A DNA stretch of 64,000 bases from Streptomyces huiliensis (lineage in GTDB: Bacteria > Actinomycetota > Actinomycetes > Streptomycetales > Streptomycetaceae). Below the pieces are notes generated by a model that saw nothing but the letters and a program-made list of their open reading frames with translations, searched no databases and was not told the origin of the DNA. Where the stretch lies: the NCBI RefSeq assembly GCF_020037025.1, contig NZ_JAIQLH010000021.1, positions 1 to 64,000 on the forward strand, given 5' to 3'. Numbering within the stretch: the stretch's first letter is position 1; the number at the start of each line of letters is the position of its first letter. The position numbers and the translations under genes are program-made. Positions 9,724-18,609 of the stretch are shown here, piece after piece.

Positions 9724-10275
9724 ATGTCGATATCCGCGTCCCCGCCCCCCAGCACCTCCGGCGCCGACGGCGGCCACTCCACGGTCACGGACCGTCTCGT
9801 GGCGGCCAACGCGCGCTACGCCGCCGAGTTCACCGACCCGGGCATGGACGCCCGGCCGGTCCTCAAGGTCGCGGTCGTCGCCTGTATGGACGCCCGCCTC
9901 GACCTGCACGCCGCGCTCGGCCTGGAGCTCGGCGACTGCCACACCATCCGCAACGCCGGCGGTGTCGTCACCGACGACATCATCCGGTCCCTGACCATCA
10001 GCCAGCGCGCGCTGGGTACCCGTTCGGTGGTCCTCATCCACCACACGGGCTGCGGCCTGCTGAACCTGACGGAGGACTTCCGACACGAGATCGAGGAGGA
10101 GGTCGGACAGCGGCCGCCGTGGGCGGTGGAGGCGTTCCGCGACCTGGACCAGGACGTCCGGCAGTCCATGCAGCGGGTGCGCACCTCCCCGTTCCTGCTG
10201 CACAAGGACGACGTCCGCGGGTTCGTCTTCGACGTGACCACCGGACTGCTGCGGGAGATCGACCCGCGGCCCTGA
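9724..10275 (+). CDS. beta-class carbonic anhydrase
   Basis: Zinc enzyme interconverting CO2 and bicarbonate. The 183 aa protein has the beta-class zinc and dyad motifs ACMDARLD (Cys, Asp-Arg pair, about 52-59) and HHTGCG (His and Cys, near 105-110). It is compact, like other short actinobacterial beta-carbonic anhydrases. The ATG at 9724 is chosen because of the -10 element 7 nt upstream. It stands alone, divergent from the dcw operon, with MoxR following about 180 nt downstream on the same strand. Confidence 0.88.
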   Translation: MSISASPPPSTSGADGGHSTVTDRLVAANARYAAEFTDPGMDARPVLKVAVVACMDARLDLHAALGLELGDCHTIRNAGGVVTDDIIRSLTISQRALGTRSVVLIHHTGCGLLNLTEDFRHEIEEEVGQRPPWAVEAFRDLDQDVRQSMQRVRTSPFLLHKDDVRGFVFDVTTGLLREIDPRP

Positions 10276-10453
10276 CCGCGGCACCGAAGGACCCGCCCGC
10301 GCTGCCGTCGTGCCGCGCGGGCGGCGAGAATGCGTAACGGACCGCCGTCCCGCCCGCCCGAGCGCGGCCGGGACGCCGGCGGGGTTGGGGAGGGGCCGTT
10401 CCCGGTTCGGGGACGGGATCCCGTGAAGCGTGGACGGGCCGAGGAGGGCCGGG

Positions 10454-11458
10454 GTGACGACCTTTGACGAACGAGCGGGCCTGAGCGATCTGACGAGTAC
10501 GGCGGAGCGGGTGCGCGCCTCCGTCGAGGCCGTCATCGAGGGCAAGCCGGAGGTCGTCAGGACCGCCCTGACCGTGCTGCTGGCCGAGGGGCACCTGCTC
10601 ATCGAGGACGTGCCGGGGGTGGGCAAGACCATGCTCGCCAAGGCGCTGGCCCGGTCGGTGGACTGCTCGGTGCGGCGCATCCAGTTCACGCCGGACCTGC
10701 TGCCGTCCGACATCACCGGCGTCAGCGTCTTCGACCAGGAGCGGCGGGAGTTCGAGTTCAGACCCGGGGCGATCTTCGCGCAGATCGTCATCGGCGACGA
10801 GATCAACCGCGCCTCGCCGAAGACCCAGTCGGCGCTGCTGGAGTCGATGGAGGAGCGCCAGGTCACGGCCGACGGCCGGACCCACGAACTGCCCAGCCCC
10901 TTCATGGTGGTGGCCACCCAGAACCCGGTCGAGATGGAGGGGACCTACCCGCTGCCGGAGGCGCAGCGCGACCGGTTCATGGCCCGGGTCTCGATGGGCT
11001 ACCCCAGCCCGGAGGCCGAGCTGCGGATGCTGGACCTGCACGGGGGCGTCTCCCCGCTGGACGACCTCCAGCCCGCCGCGCACGCCCACGACATCGTCAA
11101 GCTGATCGAGGCCGTCCGCGCCGTGCACGTCGCCGAGTCGGTGCGGCGGTACGCGGTCGACCTGGTCAACGGCACCCGGCACCACCCCGAGCTGCGGCTC
11201 GGCGCGTCGCCGCGCGGCACCCTGCACCTGCTGCGGGCCGCGAAGGCCACGGCGGCGCTGGCGGGCCGCGACTACACGCTGCCCGACGACGTCCGGGCGC
11301 AGGCCGTCCCGGTGCTCGCGCACCGGCTGCTGCCCACCGCGCAGGCGCAGCTGAACCGGCGCACGCCGGAGCAGATCGTCCTGGACATCCTGCGGCTCAC
11401 GCCCGTCCCCGTCCCGGAGCAGACCGCGCCGCGGCCGCCGGAGGCGCGGCGGCCGTGA
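10454..11458 (+). CDS. MoxR family AAA+ ATPase
   Basis: AAA+ chaperone-type ATPase of the MoxR family, thought to assemble or mature partner proteins encoded beside it. The 334 aa protein has Walker A EDVPGVGKTM (about 51-60), Walker B VIGDEINR (about 112-119) and the C-terminal AAA lid. The GTG at 10454 is chosen because GAGGAGG lies 6 nt upstream. It overlaps the DUF58 gene by 4 nt (GTGA), forming a MoxR-DUF58-transglutaminase operon, a very common trio. Confidence 0.92.
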   Translation: MTTFDERAGLSDLTSTAERVRASVEAVIEGKPEVVRTALTVLLAEGHLLIEDVPGVGKTMLAKALARSVDCSVRRIQFTPDLLPSDITGVSVFDQERREFEFRPGAIFAQIVIGDEINRASPKTQSALLESMEERQVTADGRTHELPSPFMVVATQNPVEMEGTYPLPEAQRDRFMARVSMGYPSPEAELRMLDLHGGVSPLDDLQPAAHAHDIVKLIEAVRAVHVAESVRRYAVDLVNGTRHHPELRLGASPRGTLHLLRAAKATAALAGRDYTLPDDVRAQAVPVLAHRLLPTAQAQLNRRTPEQIVLDILRLTPVPVPEQTAPRPPEARRP

Positions 11459-12855
11459 CCGACGACCCGTACCCCCCGGAAGAGCCGGCCGGCGACGGCG
11501 GCGGACTGCGGGCGGCGTTCGGGGGGCTGACCACCCGCGGCCGGTCCTTCCTGGCCGCCGGGGGCGCCGCCGTCGTCTGCTCCTACGTCCTGGGCCAGGA
11601 GGGCCTGCTGCGGGTGGGGCTGCTGCTGGCCGTCCTGCCGCTGGTGTGCGTCCTGGTGCTGCACCGCACCCGGCACCGGGTCGCCGGCGACCGGCTGCTG
11701 TCGCCCGCGCGGGTGACCGCCGGGCAGGAGGCGCAGGTGCGGCTGCGCGTCGCCAACGTCTCCCGGATCCCGACCGGCCCGCTGCTGGTCGAGGACGAGG
11801 TGCCGTGGGTGCTCGGGCCGCACCCGCGGTTCGCCCTGGACCGGATGGAGCCGGGCGGGCACCGCGAGGTGGCCCACCGGGTCCGCGCCGACCTGCGCGG
11901 CCGCTACCCGCTGGGGCCGCTGCGGCTGCGGCTGACCGACCCGTTCGGCATGTGCGAGGTCACCCGCGGCTTCGGCGCCCGCGCGATGCTCACGGCCGTC
12001 CCGTACTGCGAGCCGCTGCCCCCGCTGCGGGTGGCCGGCGACGCGGCGGGGCGCGGCGACGGGAGCCTGCGCACGCTCGCCCTCGCGGGCGACGACGACA
12101 TCATTCCGCGCGCCTACCGGCACGGCGACGACGTGCGCCGGATCCACTGGCGGGCCACCGCGCGGACGGGCGAGCTGATGGTGCGCCGGGAGGAGCAGCA
12201 GCGGCGGGCGCACGCCACGGTGCTGCTGGACACCCGGGGCGTCGCCTACGCCGGGGCCGGTCCCGGCTCGCCGTTCGAACGGGCGGTGGCGGCGGCCGCG
12301 TCCGTCTCCGTGCACCTGCTGCAACTGGGCTTCGCCGTGCGGCTGCTGACCGACACCGGCGCCTGGATCCCCGGCCCGGAGGGCGTCGGCGGGCGGGCCG
12401 GCGGGGCGGGGCTCGACCCGGCGGACGCGGCCGGGACGCTGCTGGACGCGCTGGCGGTCGTCGACCACTCGGAGTGCGTGGACCTGTCCGCCGCCCGCGA
12501 CGCGCTGCGCGGCGACGACGGCGGGCTGCTCGTGGCGTTCCTGGGCGGGCTGACCGAGCAGGAGGCCGCGCGGGCCGCCGGGCTGCGGCGGCGCGGCGTC
12601 ACGGCGCTCGCGTTCCTCCTCGACCCGCCGGTCTGGCCGGGCGCCCCCTTGGGCCACCCGCACGCGTCGCCCCCGCTCCGTACGCTGCACGCCGCCGGCT
12701 GGACGGCCCTGGCCATGACCCCGCACGTCCCGTTCCCCGACCTGTGGCGCCTGGCGGGGACGCCGGTGGGGCGGGGAGAGGCAGTGACAGGGCCCGTGGG
12801 GCCGATGGGAACGATGGGGCCGATGGGGCACGGCGGGCCGGGGGGATGGGCGTGA
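11455..12855 (+). CDS. DUF58 domain-containing protein
   Basis: Putative MoxR partner of 466 aa with two hydrophobic helices near the N-terminus (about 35-70) and the DUF58 core around 215-235 (IIPRAYRHGDDVRRIHW). The C-terminal half resembles a von Willebrand A-like fold in such proteins. The start overlaps the moxR stop and the stop overlaps the next start, so the three proteins are probably made together. The biochemical role of DUF58 proteins is unknown. Confidence 0.88.
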   Translation: MTDDPYPPEEPAGDGGGLRAAFGGLTTRGRSFLAAGGAAVVCSYVLGQEGLLRVGLLLAVLPLVCVLVLHRTRHRVAGDRLLSPARVTAGQEAQVRLRVANVSRIPTGPLLVEDEVPWVLGPHPRFALDRMEPGGHREVAHRVRADLRGRYPLGPLRLRLTDPFGMCEVTRGFGARAMLTAVPYCEPLPPLRVAGDAAGRGDGSLRTLALAGDDDIIPRAYRHGDDVRRIHWRATARTGELMVRREEQQRRAHATVLLDTRGVAYAGAGPGSPFERAVAAAASVSVHLLQLGFAVRLLTDTGAWIPGPEGVGGRAGGAGLDPADAAGTLLDALAVVDHSECVDLSAARDALRGDDGGLLVAFLGGLTEQEAARAAGLRRRGVTALAFLLDPPVWPGAPLGHPHASPPLRTLHAAGWTALAMTPHVPFPDLWRLAGTPVGRGEAVTGPVGPMGTMGPMGHGGPGGWA

Positions 12856-15314
12856 ACGGGACGAGGGACGGCATGAGCGGCGGCATACGGACCGCCGCGT
12901 GCGCCGCGGCGGCCACGGTCGGGGCCGCGTGCGCGATGGTGCCGCTGGTGGACGGAACCCGCTGGCTGGTGCAGGCCGCGATGCTGCTCGCCGTGCAGGC
13001 CGCGGCCGGGGTGGGGGCCCGGCGGGTCCTGTCCGCCCGGCCCCTGGCGATCGTCGCGCAGGCGCTCGCCGGGCTGCTGCTGCTCACCGTGGCCTTCGCC
13101 CGCGAGCAGGCGCTCGCCGGGCTGCTGCTGCTCACCGTGGCCTTCGCCCGCGAGCAGGCGCTCGCCGGGCTGCTGCTGCTCACCGTGGCCTTCGCCCGCG
13201 AGCAGGCGCTCGCCGGGCTGCTGCCGGGCCCGGCCGCCTTCCACGAGTTCTCCCGGCTGCTCCAGCAGGGCGGCGACGACATCGGGCGGTACGCGATACC
13301 GGCGCCCGCGTCCCCGGGCATACGGCTGATGCTGGTCGGCGGCGTGCTGGTGATCGGCCTGGTCGTGGACGTGCTGGCGGTCACCTACCGGAGCGCGGCG
13401 ACCGCCGGGCTGCCGCTGCTGGCGCTGTACTCCGTGGGGGCCGGGCTGGCCCAGGGCGGCCGGGACTGGCTGTGGTTCCTGGCCGGCGCGGCCGGCTACC
13501 TGCTGCTGCTCCTCGCGGAGAGCCGGGAGCGGGCGGCCCGCCGGGGGTTCGGCGGCCAGGTCGGGGCCGCGGAGTCCGCGCCGGGGGGCCCGGTCGGCGG
13601 CGCGTTCGCGAACGCGTTCGCCCCCGGCCGCGCCGGCCGCCGGATCGGCGTGCTCGCCCTGGGGGTGGCCCTGGCCGTCCCCGCGGTGCTGCCCGCGATC
13701 GGCGGCGGCCTGCTCTCGCCGCACGGCCGGGCCTCGGGCCAGGACCGCGAGGGCGGCACGATCTCCGCGGTCAACCCGCTGGTCTCGCTGCGGGACAGCC
13801 TCAACCAGAAGGAGAACCGCGAGCTCCTGCGGTACCGCACCTCGTCGGAGACCCCGCAGGACCTCTACCTGCGGATCGTCGCCCTCGACCGGTTCGACGG
13901 CGCCACCTGGCGCACCTCGGAGCGGCGGGTCACCGACCTCCCGGACCGGCTGCCCGCCCCCCAGGGCCTCTCCCCCGACGTGCGCACGGTCCGGGTGAAC
14001 ACCTCGGTGGTGGCCGCCGACGGCTACGGGCAGGACTACCTGCCGCTGCCGTACCCGGCGGACTGGGTGCGGGTGAGCGGCCAGTGGCGGTACGAGCCGG
14101 AGGGCCGGACGCTGGTCGGCGACCACGGGCAGACCACCCGCGGGCTGCACTACCAGGTGTCGACGCTGGCCGCGCAGCCGACGGCCGAGCAGCTGGCCAA
14201 CGCGCCCCGGCCGCCGGAGAAGCTGCACCGCGAGTACACCAAGGTGCCGCCGACGCTCCCGGCGGTGGTCGCGGAGCGCGCCCGTCAGGTGACCGCGGGT
14301 GCGCGCGGCGACTACGAGCGGGCGGTGCGGCTCCAGGAGTGGTTCGCGGTCGGCGGCGGGTTCACCTACGACACCGACGTGCGGACGGGCGGCGACGACG
14401 AGGCCGTCGCGCGGTTCCTGGAGGAGAAGCGGGGCTTCTGCGTCCACTTCTCCTTCGCGATGGCCGCGATGGCGCGGACGCTGGGCATACCGGCGCGGGT
14501 GGCGGTGGGCTTCACCGCGGGCGACCCGCAGGGGGACGGCTCCATGTCCGTGGGCTCCAAGGACGCCCACGCCTGGCCCGAGCTGTACTTCGAGGGCGCG
14601 GGGTGGACCCGCTTCGAGCCGACGCCCAGCCGGGGCAGCCGGCCGGTGTACACCGTCGAGCAGCCTTCCCGGGACGCTTCGAAGGCTCCCGTGCCCGCGC
14701 CGGACCATTCCGCCGCGCCCCGGCCGGCGCCGACGTCCGGCGGGGACTGCCCCGGCGGGCGGCCGGCGTCGCGGGGCGGGTGCCCCGACCGGTCGGGGGA
14801 GGGTGCTGCCGCCGCTCCTACCGACTCGCCGGGGTCGGACTCCGGCGTTCCGGTCGTCGTCCTGGCCGCCGCCGGGGCCCTGCTGGTGGCCCTGCTGGCC
14901 GCTCCCCCGCTGCTGCGTACCCGGATCCGGGCCCGGCGGCTCGGCGGGCCGGAGCCGCGCACTCCGGAGGAGGCGGCGGGGCGCACTCTGGCCGCCTGGC
15001 GGGAGCTGCTGGATACGGCCTGGGATTACGGGATCCCGCCTGACGCGGCGCGGACGCCGCGGGGGGCGGTGGAGCGGATCGTTCGGGACGGGTCTTTGGA
15101 GCCGGGGGCCGCTTCGGCGGCGGGGCGGGTCGCGGATGCGGTGGAGCTGGCGCTCTACGCTCCACGGCCTGCGGCCGCCGGTGTGCCTTCGGATGAGGTG
15201 GCCGTCGTGCGGGCCGGGCTCCGGGCGTCGGCCGGGCGGGGCGCTCGGCTGCGGGCGCTGCTCGCGCCGGCGTCGCTGGGGCGGTCCCTGCGGGGGCTTC
15301 GCCTGCGGCGGTAG
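12852..15314 (+). CDS. transglutaminase-like membrane protein (DUF3488/transglutaminase core)
   Basis: An 820 aa membrane protein with several N-terminal helices, an extracytoplasmic transglutaminase-like domain and a further C-terminal helix near 660-680 followed by a cytoplasmic tail. The Cys of GFCVHFSF (about 530) and the His of DAHAWPELYF (about 573) are the expected catalytic residues; FEPTP follows. The GTG at 12852 gives a GTGA overlap with the DUF58 gene. An ATG at 12846 and a well-spaced ATG at 12873 (GAGGGA upstream) are alternatives. A 48 bp tandem repeat near the N-terminus repeats the 16-residue unit starting QALAGLLLL three times in a membrane segment. Confidence 0.88.
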   Translation: MNGTRDGMSGGIRTAACAAAATVGAACAMVPLVDGTRWLVQAAMLLAVQAAAGVGARRVLSARPLAIVAQALAGLLLLTVAFAREQALAGLLLLTVAFAREQALAGLLLLTVAFAREQALAGLLPGPAAFHEFSRLLQQGGDDIGRYAIPAPASPGIRLMLVGGVLVIGLVVDVLAVTYRSAATAGLPLLALYSVGAGLAQGGRDWLWFLAGAAGYLLLLLAESRERAARRGFGGQVGAAESAPGGPVGGAFANAFAPGRAGRRIGVLALGVALAVPAVLPAIGGGLLSPHGRASGQDREGGTISAVNPLVSLRDSLNQKENRELLRYRTSSETPQDLYLRIVALDRFDGATWRTSERRVTDLPDRLPAPQGLSPDVRTVRVNTSVVAADGYGQDYLPLPYPADWVRVSGQWRYEPEGRTLVGDHGQTTRGLHYQVSTLAAQPTAEQLANAPRPPEKLHREYTKVPPTLPAVVAERARQVTAGARGDYERAVRLQEWFAVGGGFTYDTDVRTGGDDEAVARFLEEKRGFCVHFSFAMAAMARTLGIPARVAVGFTAGDPQGDGSMSVGSKDAHAWPELYFEGAGWTRFEPTPSRGSRPVYTVEQPSRDASKAPVPAPDHSAAPRPAPTSGGDCPGGRPASRGGCPDRSGEGAAAAPTDSPGSDSGVPVVVLAAAGALLVALLAAPPLLRTRIRARRLGGPEPRTPEEAAGRTLAAWRELLDTAWDYGIPPDAARTPRGAVERIVRDGSLEPGAASAAGRVADAVELALYAPRPAAAGVPSDEVAVVRAGLRASAGRGARLRALLAPASLGRSLRGLRLRR
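13059..13223 (+). repeat. in-frame 48 bp tandem repeat (3 full copies plus a partial)
   Basis: Three identical 48 bp units lie at 13059-13106, 13107-13154 and 13155-13202, followed by 21 bp of a fourth. Each codes for 16 residues beginning QALAGLLLL and ending AFARE. The array lies inside the transglutaminase-like gene and lengthens its hydrophobic N-terminal region without breaking the frame. The identity of the copies suggests recent slippage or unequal exchange. Confidence 0.95.
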
Positions 15315-15317
15315 GGG

Positions 15318-15487
15318 TGCCCCGGCCCCGCCCCTACGCCGATTCCTGGGGGCGACGCCCCCAGACCCCCTGAAACCGCGCTCCGCGCGGTTGCCCTCAA
15401 CCGCCGGACGGGCTGATTATTCAGCCCGTCCGGGGGTGGGGGGGGGGGGCCCCCCCGCAAGAAACGGTGAAAGGGCGGGACTGGGGC
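15318..15487. repeat. dispersed inverted-repeat element, copy 1
   Basis: Occupies the whole gap between the convergent transglutaminase and DUF3040 genes. The left end begins TGCCCCGG; the right end has the complementary GCAAGAAACGGTGAAAGGGC. An inner pair around GGACGGGCTG / CAGCCCGTCC forms a second hairpin. A run of 12 Gs (15439-15450) is unusual. Probably acts as a two-way terminator. Confidence 0.8.
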
Positions 15488-15901
15488 TCAACGCCCTTGC
15501 TCGTCGCGGCGGCGCTGCCACCGCTGCTCGATGCGGTCCATCATCGAGCGCCGCTGCCGCGCCTGGCGGCGCGCCGCCAAGCCGCCGGCGCCCAGGGGCC
15601 CCGCGCCGGGCTGTGGGCCGCCGCCGGGACGCGGCGCCTTGCGCCACCCGGTCACCACGAGCACCGCACACCCCAGCATGACGAGGAACCCCACCACGCT
15701 GATCCAGATCCACTGGGCGACCATTCCGGCCATGAGGAGCGCGATGCCCACCAGGAAGCCCGCGATCGCCTGGTAGACCCGTCGCCGGGTGTACGTGCGC
15801 AGGCCGCTGCCTTCGAGCGCTGTGGCGAACTTGGGATCTTCGGCGTACAGCGCTCGCTCCATCTGCTCGAGCATGCGCTGCTCGTGCTCCGAGAGCGGCA
15901 C
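15488..15901 (-). CDS. DUF3040 domain-containing membrane protein
   Basis: A 137 aa protein starting MPLSEHEQRMLEQMERAL, the hallmark N-terminus of DUF3040 proteins, with two transmembrane helices (about 43-60 and 65-83) and a basic, Pro/Gly-rich tail. It starts at GTG 15901, with an AGGAGG site 7 nt upstream. The M. tuberculosis counterpart (Rv2169c, from memory) lies near its dcw cluster. Function unknown. Confidence 0.9.
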   Translation of the reverse strand: MPLSEHEQRMLEQMERALYAEDPKFATALEGSGLRTYTRRRVYQAIAGFLVGIALLMAGMVAQWIWISVVGFLVMLGCAVLVVTGWRKAPRPGGGPQPGAGPLGAGGLAARRQARQRRSMMDRIEQRWQRRRDEQGR

Positions 15902-16147
15902 GGAGTCCTCCTACTCGTCGGTCGCGGGGGGCGACCGGGGTGCGACCCTTTCAGGATAGGCAGGGAATCGCCCCCGTGAAACCCGCCCCTCTGCGCCAAT
16001 TCGCCCCACCGGACCCGGTGTGGCGGTCGGTGTTGTGGTGATGACGTCGGGACGTTCATTCCCTGCCCGCCGACCCGTCATGCCGGACCGTGTCTACCGA
16101 TCATACGGGGCGAACGGGCTGATCGGGCGGGCCCGTGCGGACCTGGT

Positions 16148-16924
16148 TCAGACCCGTTCGGCCAGGACGTGGAGCTGGGTGGCCACCGCGTGGAAGGCGG
16201 GGAGCGCCGCCGCCTCGGCCTCCAGCCGGGCCAGGGCGTCCCGGGCGCCGGGCTGGGCGTCCACGAGGACGCCGGGGACCAGGTCGGCGAAGACGCGGAC
16301 GCCGTGCACGGAGGTGACGTCCAGGCCGGCACCGCCGACCAGGTCGGACAGCTGGTCGGCGGTGAAGCGGCGGGGCACGGGGTCGCCCGCGCCCCAGTGC
16401 CCGTCGGGGTCGGTGAGGGCCTGCCGGGCCTCGGTGAAGTGGCCGGCGAGGGCGCGGGCGAGGACCGCGCCGCCGAGGCCGGCGGCGAGCAGGCTGAGGA
16501 CACCGGAGGGGCGCAGGGCGGCGGCGACGGCCCGCAGGCCCTCCGCCGGGTCGTCCACGTACTCCAGGACGCCGTGGCAGAGGACGGCGTCGTAGGCGCC
16601 GCGGCCGACCACGTCGAACAGGCCCTGGGTGTCCCCCTGCACGCCGCGGACCAGGTCCGCGACGCCGGCCTCGGCGGCCCGGCGCTCCAGCGCGAACAGC
16701 GCGTTGGGGCTGGGGTCGACGACGGTGACCCGGTGCCCGAGGCGGGCGACCTCGACGGCGAACTGGCCGCTGCCGCCGCCCGCGTCGAGGACCTCCAGGG
16801 CGGCACCGCCGCCGGCCTCGGCCCGCCGGTCGAGGGCGTCCCGCAGGACCTCCCAGACCACGGCGGTGCGCAGGGACGCGCGGGGACGCGATGGGGTCTC
16901 CCCACCCAGGGAAGGCTCGGACAC
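16148..16924 (-). CDS. class I SAM-dependent methyltransferase
   Basis: A 258 aa protein with the SAM-binding motif EVLDAGGGSGQFA at about 44-56 and the acidic motif VTVVDPSP after the next strand, as in small-molecule methyltransferases. The chosen GTG at 16924 (VSEPSLGGETPS) has GAGGAG about 9-10 nt upstream; the open frame continues upstream without coding character. It is transcribed in the same direction as the HEPN gene (136 nt gap). Substrate unknown. Confidence 0.85.
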   Translation of the reverse strand: MSEPSLGGETPSRPRASLRTAVVWEVLRDALDRRAEAGGGAALEVLDAGGGSGQFAVEVARLGHRVTVVDPSPNALFALERRAAEAGVADLVRGVQGDTQGLFDVVGRGAYDAVLCHGVLEYVDDPAEGLRAVAAALRPSGVLSLLAAGLGGAVLARALAGHFTEARQALTDPDGHWGAGDPVPRRFTADQLSDLVGGAGLDVTSVHGVRVFADLVPGVLVDAQPGARDALARLEAEAAALPAFHAVATQLHVLAERV

Positions 16925-17060
16925 GGCGGGTGGCTCCTCGGCGCGGGTGGCGGCACCGCCGGTGCGGCGGTGGCGGATGACGGTCGTCGGCGGTCCCACC
17001 CTAATGGGCCGGGCCCCGGCCGCCCGCACTCCGCACCCCCGCGGGCCGTGACGGACACGG

Positions 17061-17600
17061 TCAGCCCACCCTGCCGTGCCCGCGGGCGGGTTGCGCGGGG
17101 ACGGCGGGGAGCCGGGTCTGGAGGACCAGCCCCCGTTCGACGAGCCGCAGGAACATCGCGGCCGCGCGCAGCAGCTCGTCGGCCTCCCGCTCGCCCGCCG
17201 CCGAGGCGATCCCGGCCTCGGCGCGCGCCCGGCGGGCGGCGCCGGCGGCGAACAGGGCGCTCCACTCCGCGAGTTCGGGCACGACCTCGGGGAGGATCTC
17301 CCAGGCGCTGCGTATCCGGTGCCGCCGGCGGGCCGTGGTCTCCGGCCGGCCCCGCGCGGCGAGCACGGCGGCGGCCGTGCGCAGCGCGGCGAGGTGGGCG
17401 GTGGCGAACCGCTCGTGCGGGGCGTCGAGGGCGGCGGCCTCCACCAGGGCCTGCCGGGCCTGGGCGAGCAGTTCGGCGGCGGCGGGCGGGGCGGTGGCGC
17501 GGGCCGGCGGGGGCACGTCCCAGACGCCGGGCGCGGCGGGGACGCCGGGCGCGGTCGGGGAAGTCGGGACAAGGCGGACGTCGCTCCTGCCACGGGCCAT
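17061..17600 (-). CDS. SAV_6107-type HEPN domain protein
   Basis: A 179 aa mostly helical protein with a disordered Pro/Ala-rich N-terminus (about 1-45) and a helical region (about 50-165) resembling the actinobacterial SAV_6107 HEPN family. A canonical HEPN Rx4-6H ribonuclease motif is not obvious, so catalytic activity is doubtful. The ATG at 17600 is preceded by a strong AGGAGG. It is divergent from a TetR gene with a 167 bp shared regulatory region. Confidence 0.7.
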   Translation of the reverse strand: MARGRSDVRLVPTSPTAPGVPAAPGVWDVPPPARATAPPAAAELLAQARQALVEAAALDAPHERFATAHLAALRTAAAVLAARGRPETTARRRHRIRSAWEILPEVVPELAEWSALFAAGAARRARAEAGIASAAGEREADELLRAAAMFLRLVERGLVLQTRLPAVPAQPARGHGRVG

Positions 17601-17698
17601 GACGAACCTCCTTCGTCGGGGCGGTCCGGACCGGACGTCCGGGCCACCGTCTGCCACCATCGTCCTGCACCCCACTGACAATCGCCCTGACCTGCACG

Positions 17699-17708
17699 AA
17701 CGTTCACC
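17699..17708. promoter_or_regulatory. small palindrome in the HEPN/TetR intergenic region
   Basis: A perfect CGAACGTTCG-like core (GAACGTTC) lies between the divergent HEPN and TetR genes. TetR proteins often bind a palindrome in such gaps. Short enough to be chance; offered as a candidate operator only. Confidence 0.2.
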
Positions 17709-17767
17709 GGTGCGGTGCTGTGAGGCCCGCACCCGGGGATACGGTGCGTACAGGGAGAATCACCGGT

Positions 17768-18382
17768 ATGGACAGCAGCAGTACGCGCCGCGGCAGGACC
17801 CGGCGCCGTCTCTTCGAGGCGGCCGTCACCCTCATCGCCGAACAGGGCTTCTCCTCCACCACCGTCGACGAGATCGCCGAACGCGCCGGGGTGGCCAAGG
17901 GCACCGTCTACTACAACTTCGCGAGCAAGACGGTGCTCTTCGAGGAACTGCTGCGAGAAGGCATAGAGCTGCTGACCCTCTCCCTCCGGCAGGCCGCGGA
18001 CGACACGGCGGCCCGCGGCGGCGACCGGGTGGACGCGCTCGACGCGATGGTGCGGGCGGGCCTGGACTTCATCGCCCGCTACCCGGCGCTGACGCAGCTG
18101 TACGTCGCGGAGCTGTGGCGCACCAACCGGGCCTGGCAGTCGACCCTGACGCAGGTGCGGCAGCGGGCGATCGCCGTGATCGAGGGTGTGCTCGCGCAGG
18201 CCGTCGCCGAGGGCGAGCTGAGTCCGGAGATCGACGTGCCGCTGACGGCGTCGGCGCTGTTCGGGATGGTGCTCGTGGCCGCGCTGGACTGGCAGTCGTT
18301 CCAGCCGGAGCGGTCGGTGGAGGAGGTCCACGCGGCGCTGTCACGGCTGTTGCAGGGGCGCGTCGGAGGGCACGCGCGCTGA
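17768..18382 (+). CDS. TetR/AcrR family transcriptional regulator
   Basis: A 204 aa regulator with the N-terminal TetR helix-turn-helix (about 14-60; TTVDEIAERAGVAKGTVYYNF) and a helical ligand-binding C-terminal domain. The ATG at 17768 has GGGAGA 7-8 nt upstream. A candidate -10 TACGGT lies at about 17741-17746. The divergent HEPN gene or the downstream DUF4126 gene are the likeliest targets; the ligand is unknown. Confidence 0.92.
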   Translation: MDSSSTRRGRTRRRLFEAAVTLIAEQGFSSTTVDEIAERAGVAKGTVYYNFASKTVLFEELLREGIELLTLSLRQAADDTAARGGDRVDALDAMVRAGLDFIARYPALTQLYVAELWRTNRAWQSTLTQVRQRAIAVIEGVLAQAVAEGELSPEIDVPLTASALFGMVLVAALDWQSFQPERSVEEVHAALSRLLQGRVGGHAR

Positions 18383-18524
18383 CCCGGAGTTCCGGTACGT
18401 CCGGCACGTCCGGCACGTCCGTACGCGGCGCCCGTTCCGCCGCCCCGTGCCGGCGGTGCGGGCGCCGCGTTCCCCCCGCGGCCCCACTCTTCCGCCCGGC
18501 GGGGCGACGCCTCATCCGTACCGC

Positions 18525-18558
18525 TACTCATCCCGTACTCATCCGGCGGGCTGAGTAC
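18525..18558. promoter_or_regulatory. inverted GTACTCA / TGAGTAC half-sites upstream of DUF4126 gene
   Basis: TACTCA (18525-18530), GTACTCA (18535-18541) and TGAGTAC (18552-18558) lie 52-85 bp before the start of the DUF4126 gene. The last two are perfect inverted repeats 10 bp apart. These are the half-sites I recall for MacR of S. coelicolor (TGAGTAC and GTACTCA separated by 2 nt), and a MacRS-like pair is encoded at 40488-42493; the arrangement differs from that consensus. Confidence 0.35.
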
Positions 18559-18597
18559 CCGGGTCGGCGAGCGGAAGGGGAGCGCCGACGTCCGGCT

Positions 18598-18603
18598 TAC
18601 GAT
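18598..18603 (+). promoter_or_regulatory. -10 hexamer of DUF4126 gene (leaderless)
   Basis: TACGAT ends 6 nt before the ATG at 18610 and no ribosome-binding site precedes the ATG, so the transcript probably begins at the start codon. Confidence 0.5.
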
Positions 18604-18609
18604 CACCCC

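Noticed and set aside
13059..13223. CRISPR array
   Set aside because: The repeats are contiguous coding units without spacers; the 24 bp and 9 bp arrays likewise have no spacers. No cas genes are present.
12246..14708. 820-codon minus-strand frame opposite the DUF58 and transglutaminase genes
   Set aside because: No recognisable domain; it is the mirror of two well-supported genes and contains the 48 bp repeat as a low-complexity artefact.
15439..15450. Run of 12 Gs as a phase-variation tract
   Set aside because: It lies in a non-coding repeat element after two stop codons, so length change would not alter a protein; it may also be a sequencing uncertainty.
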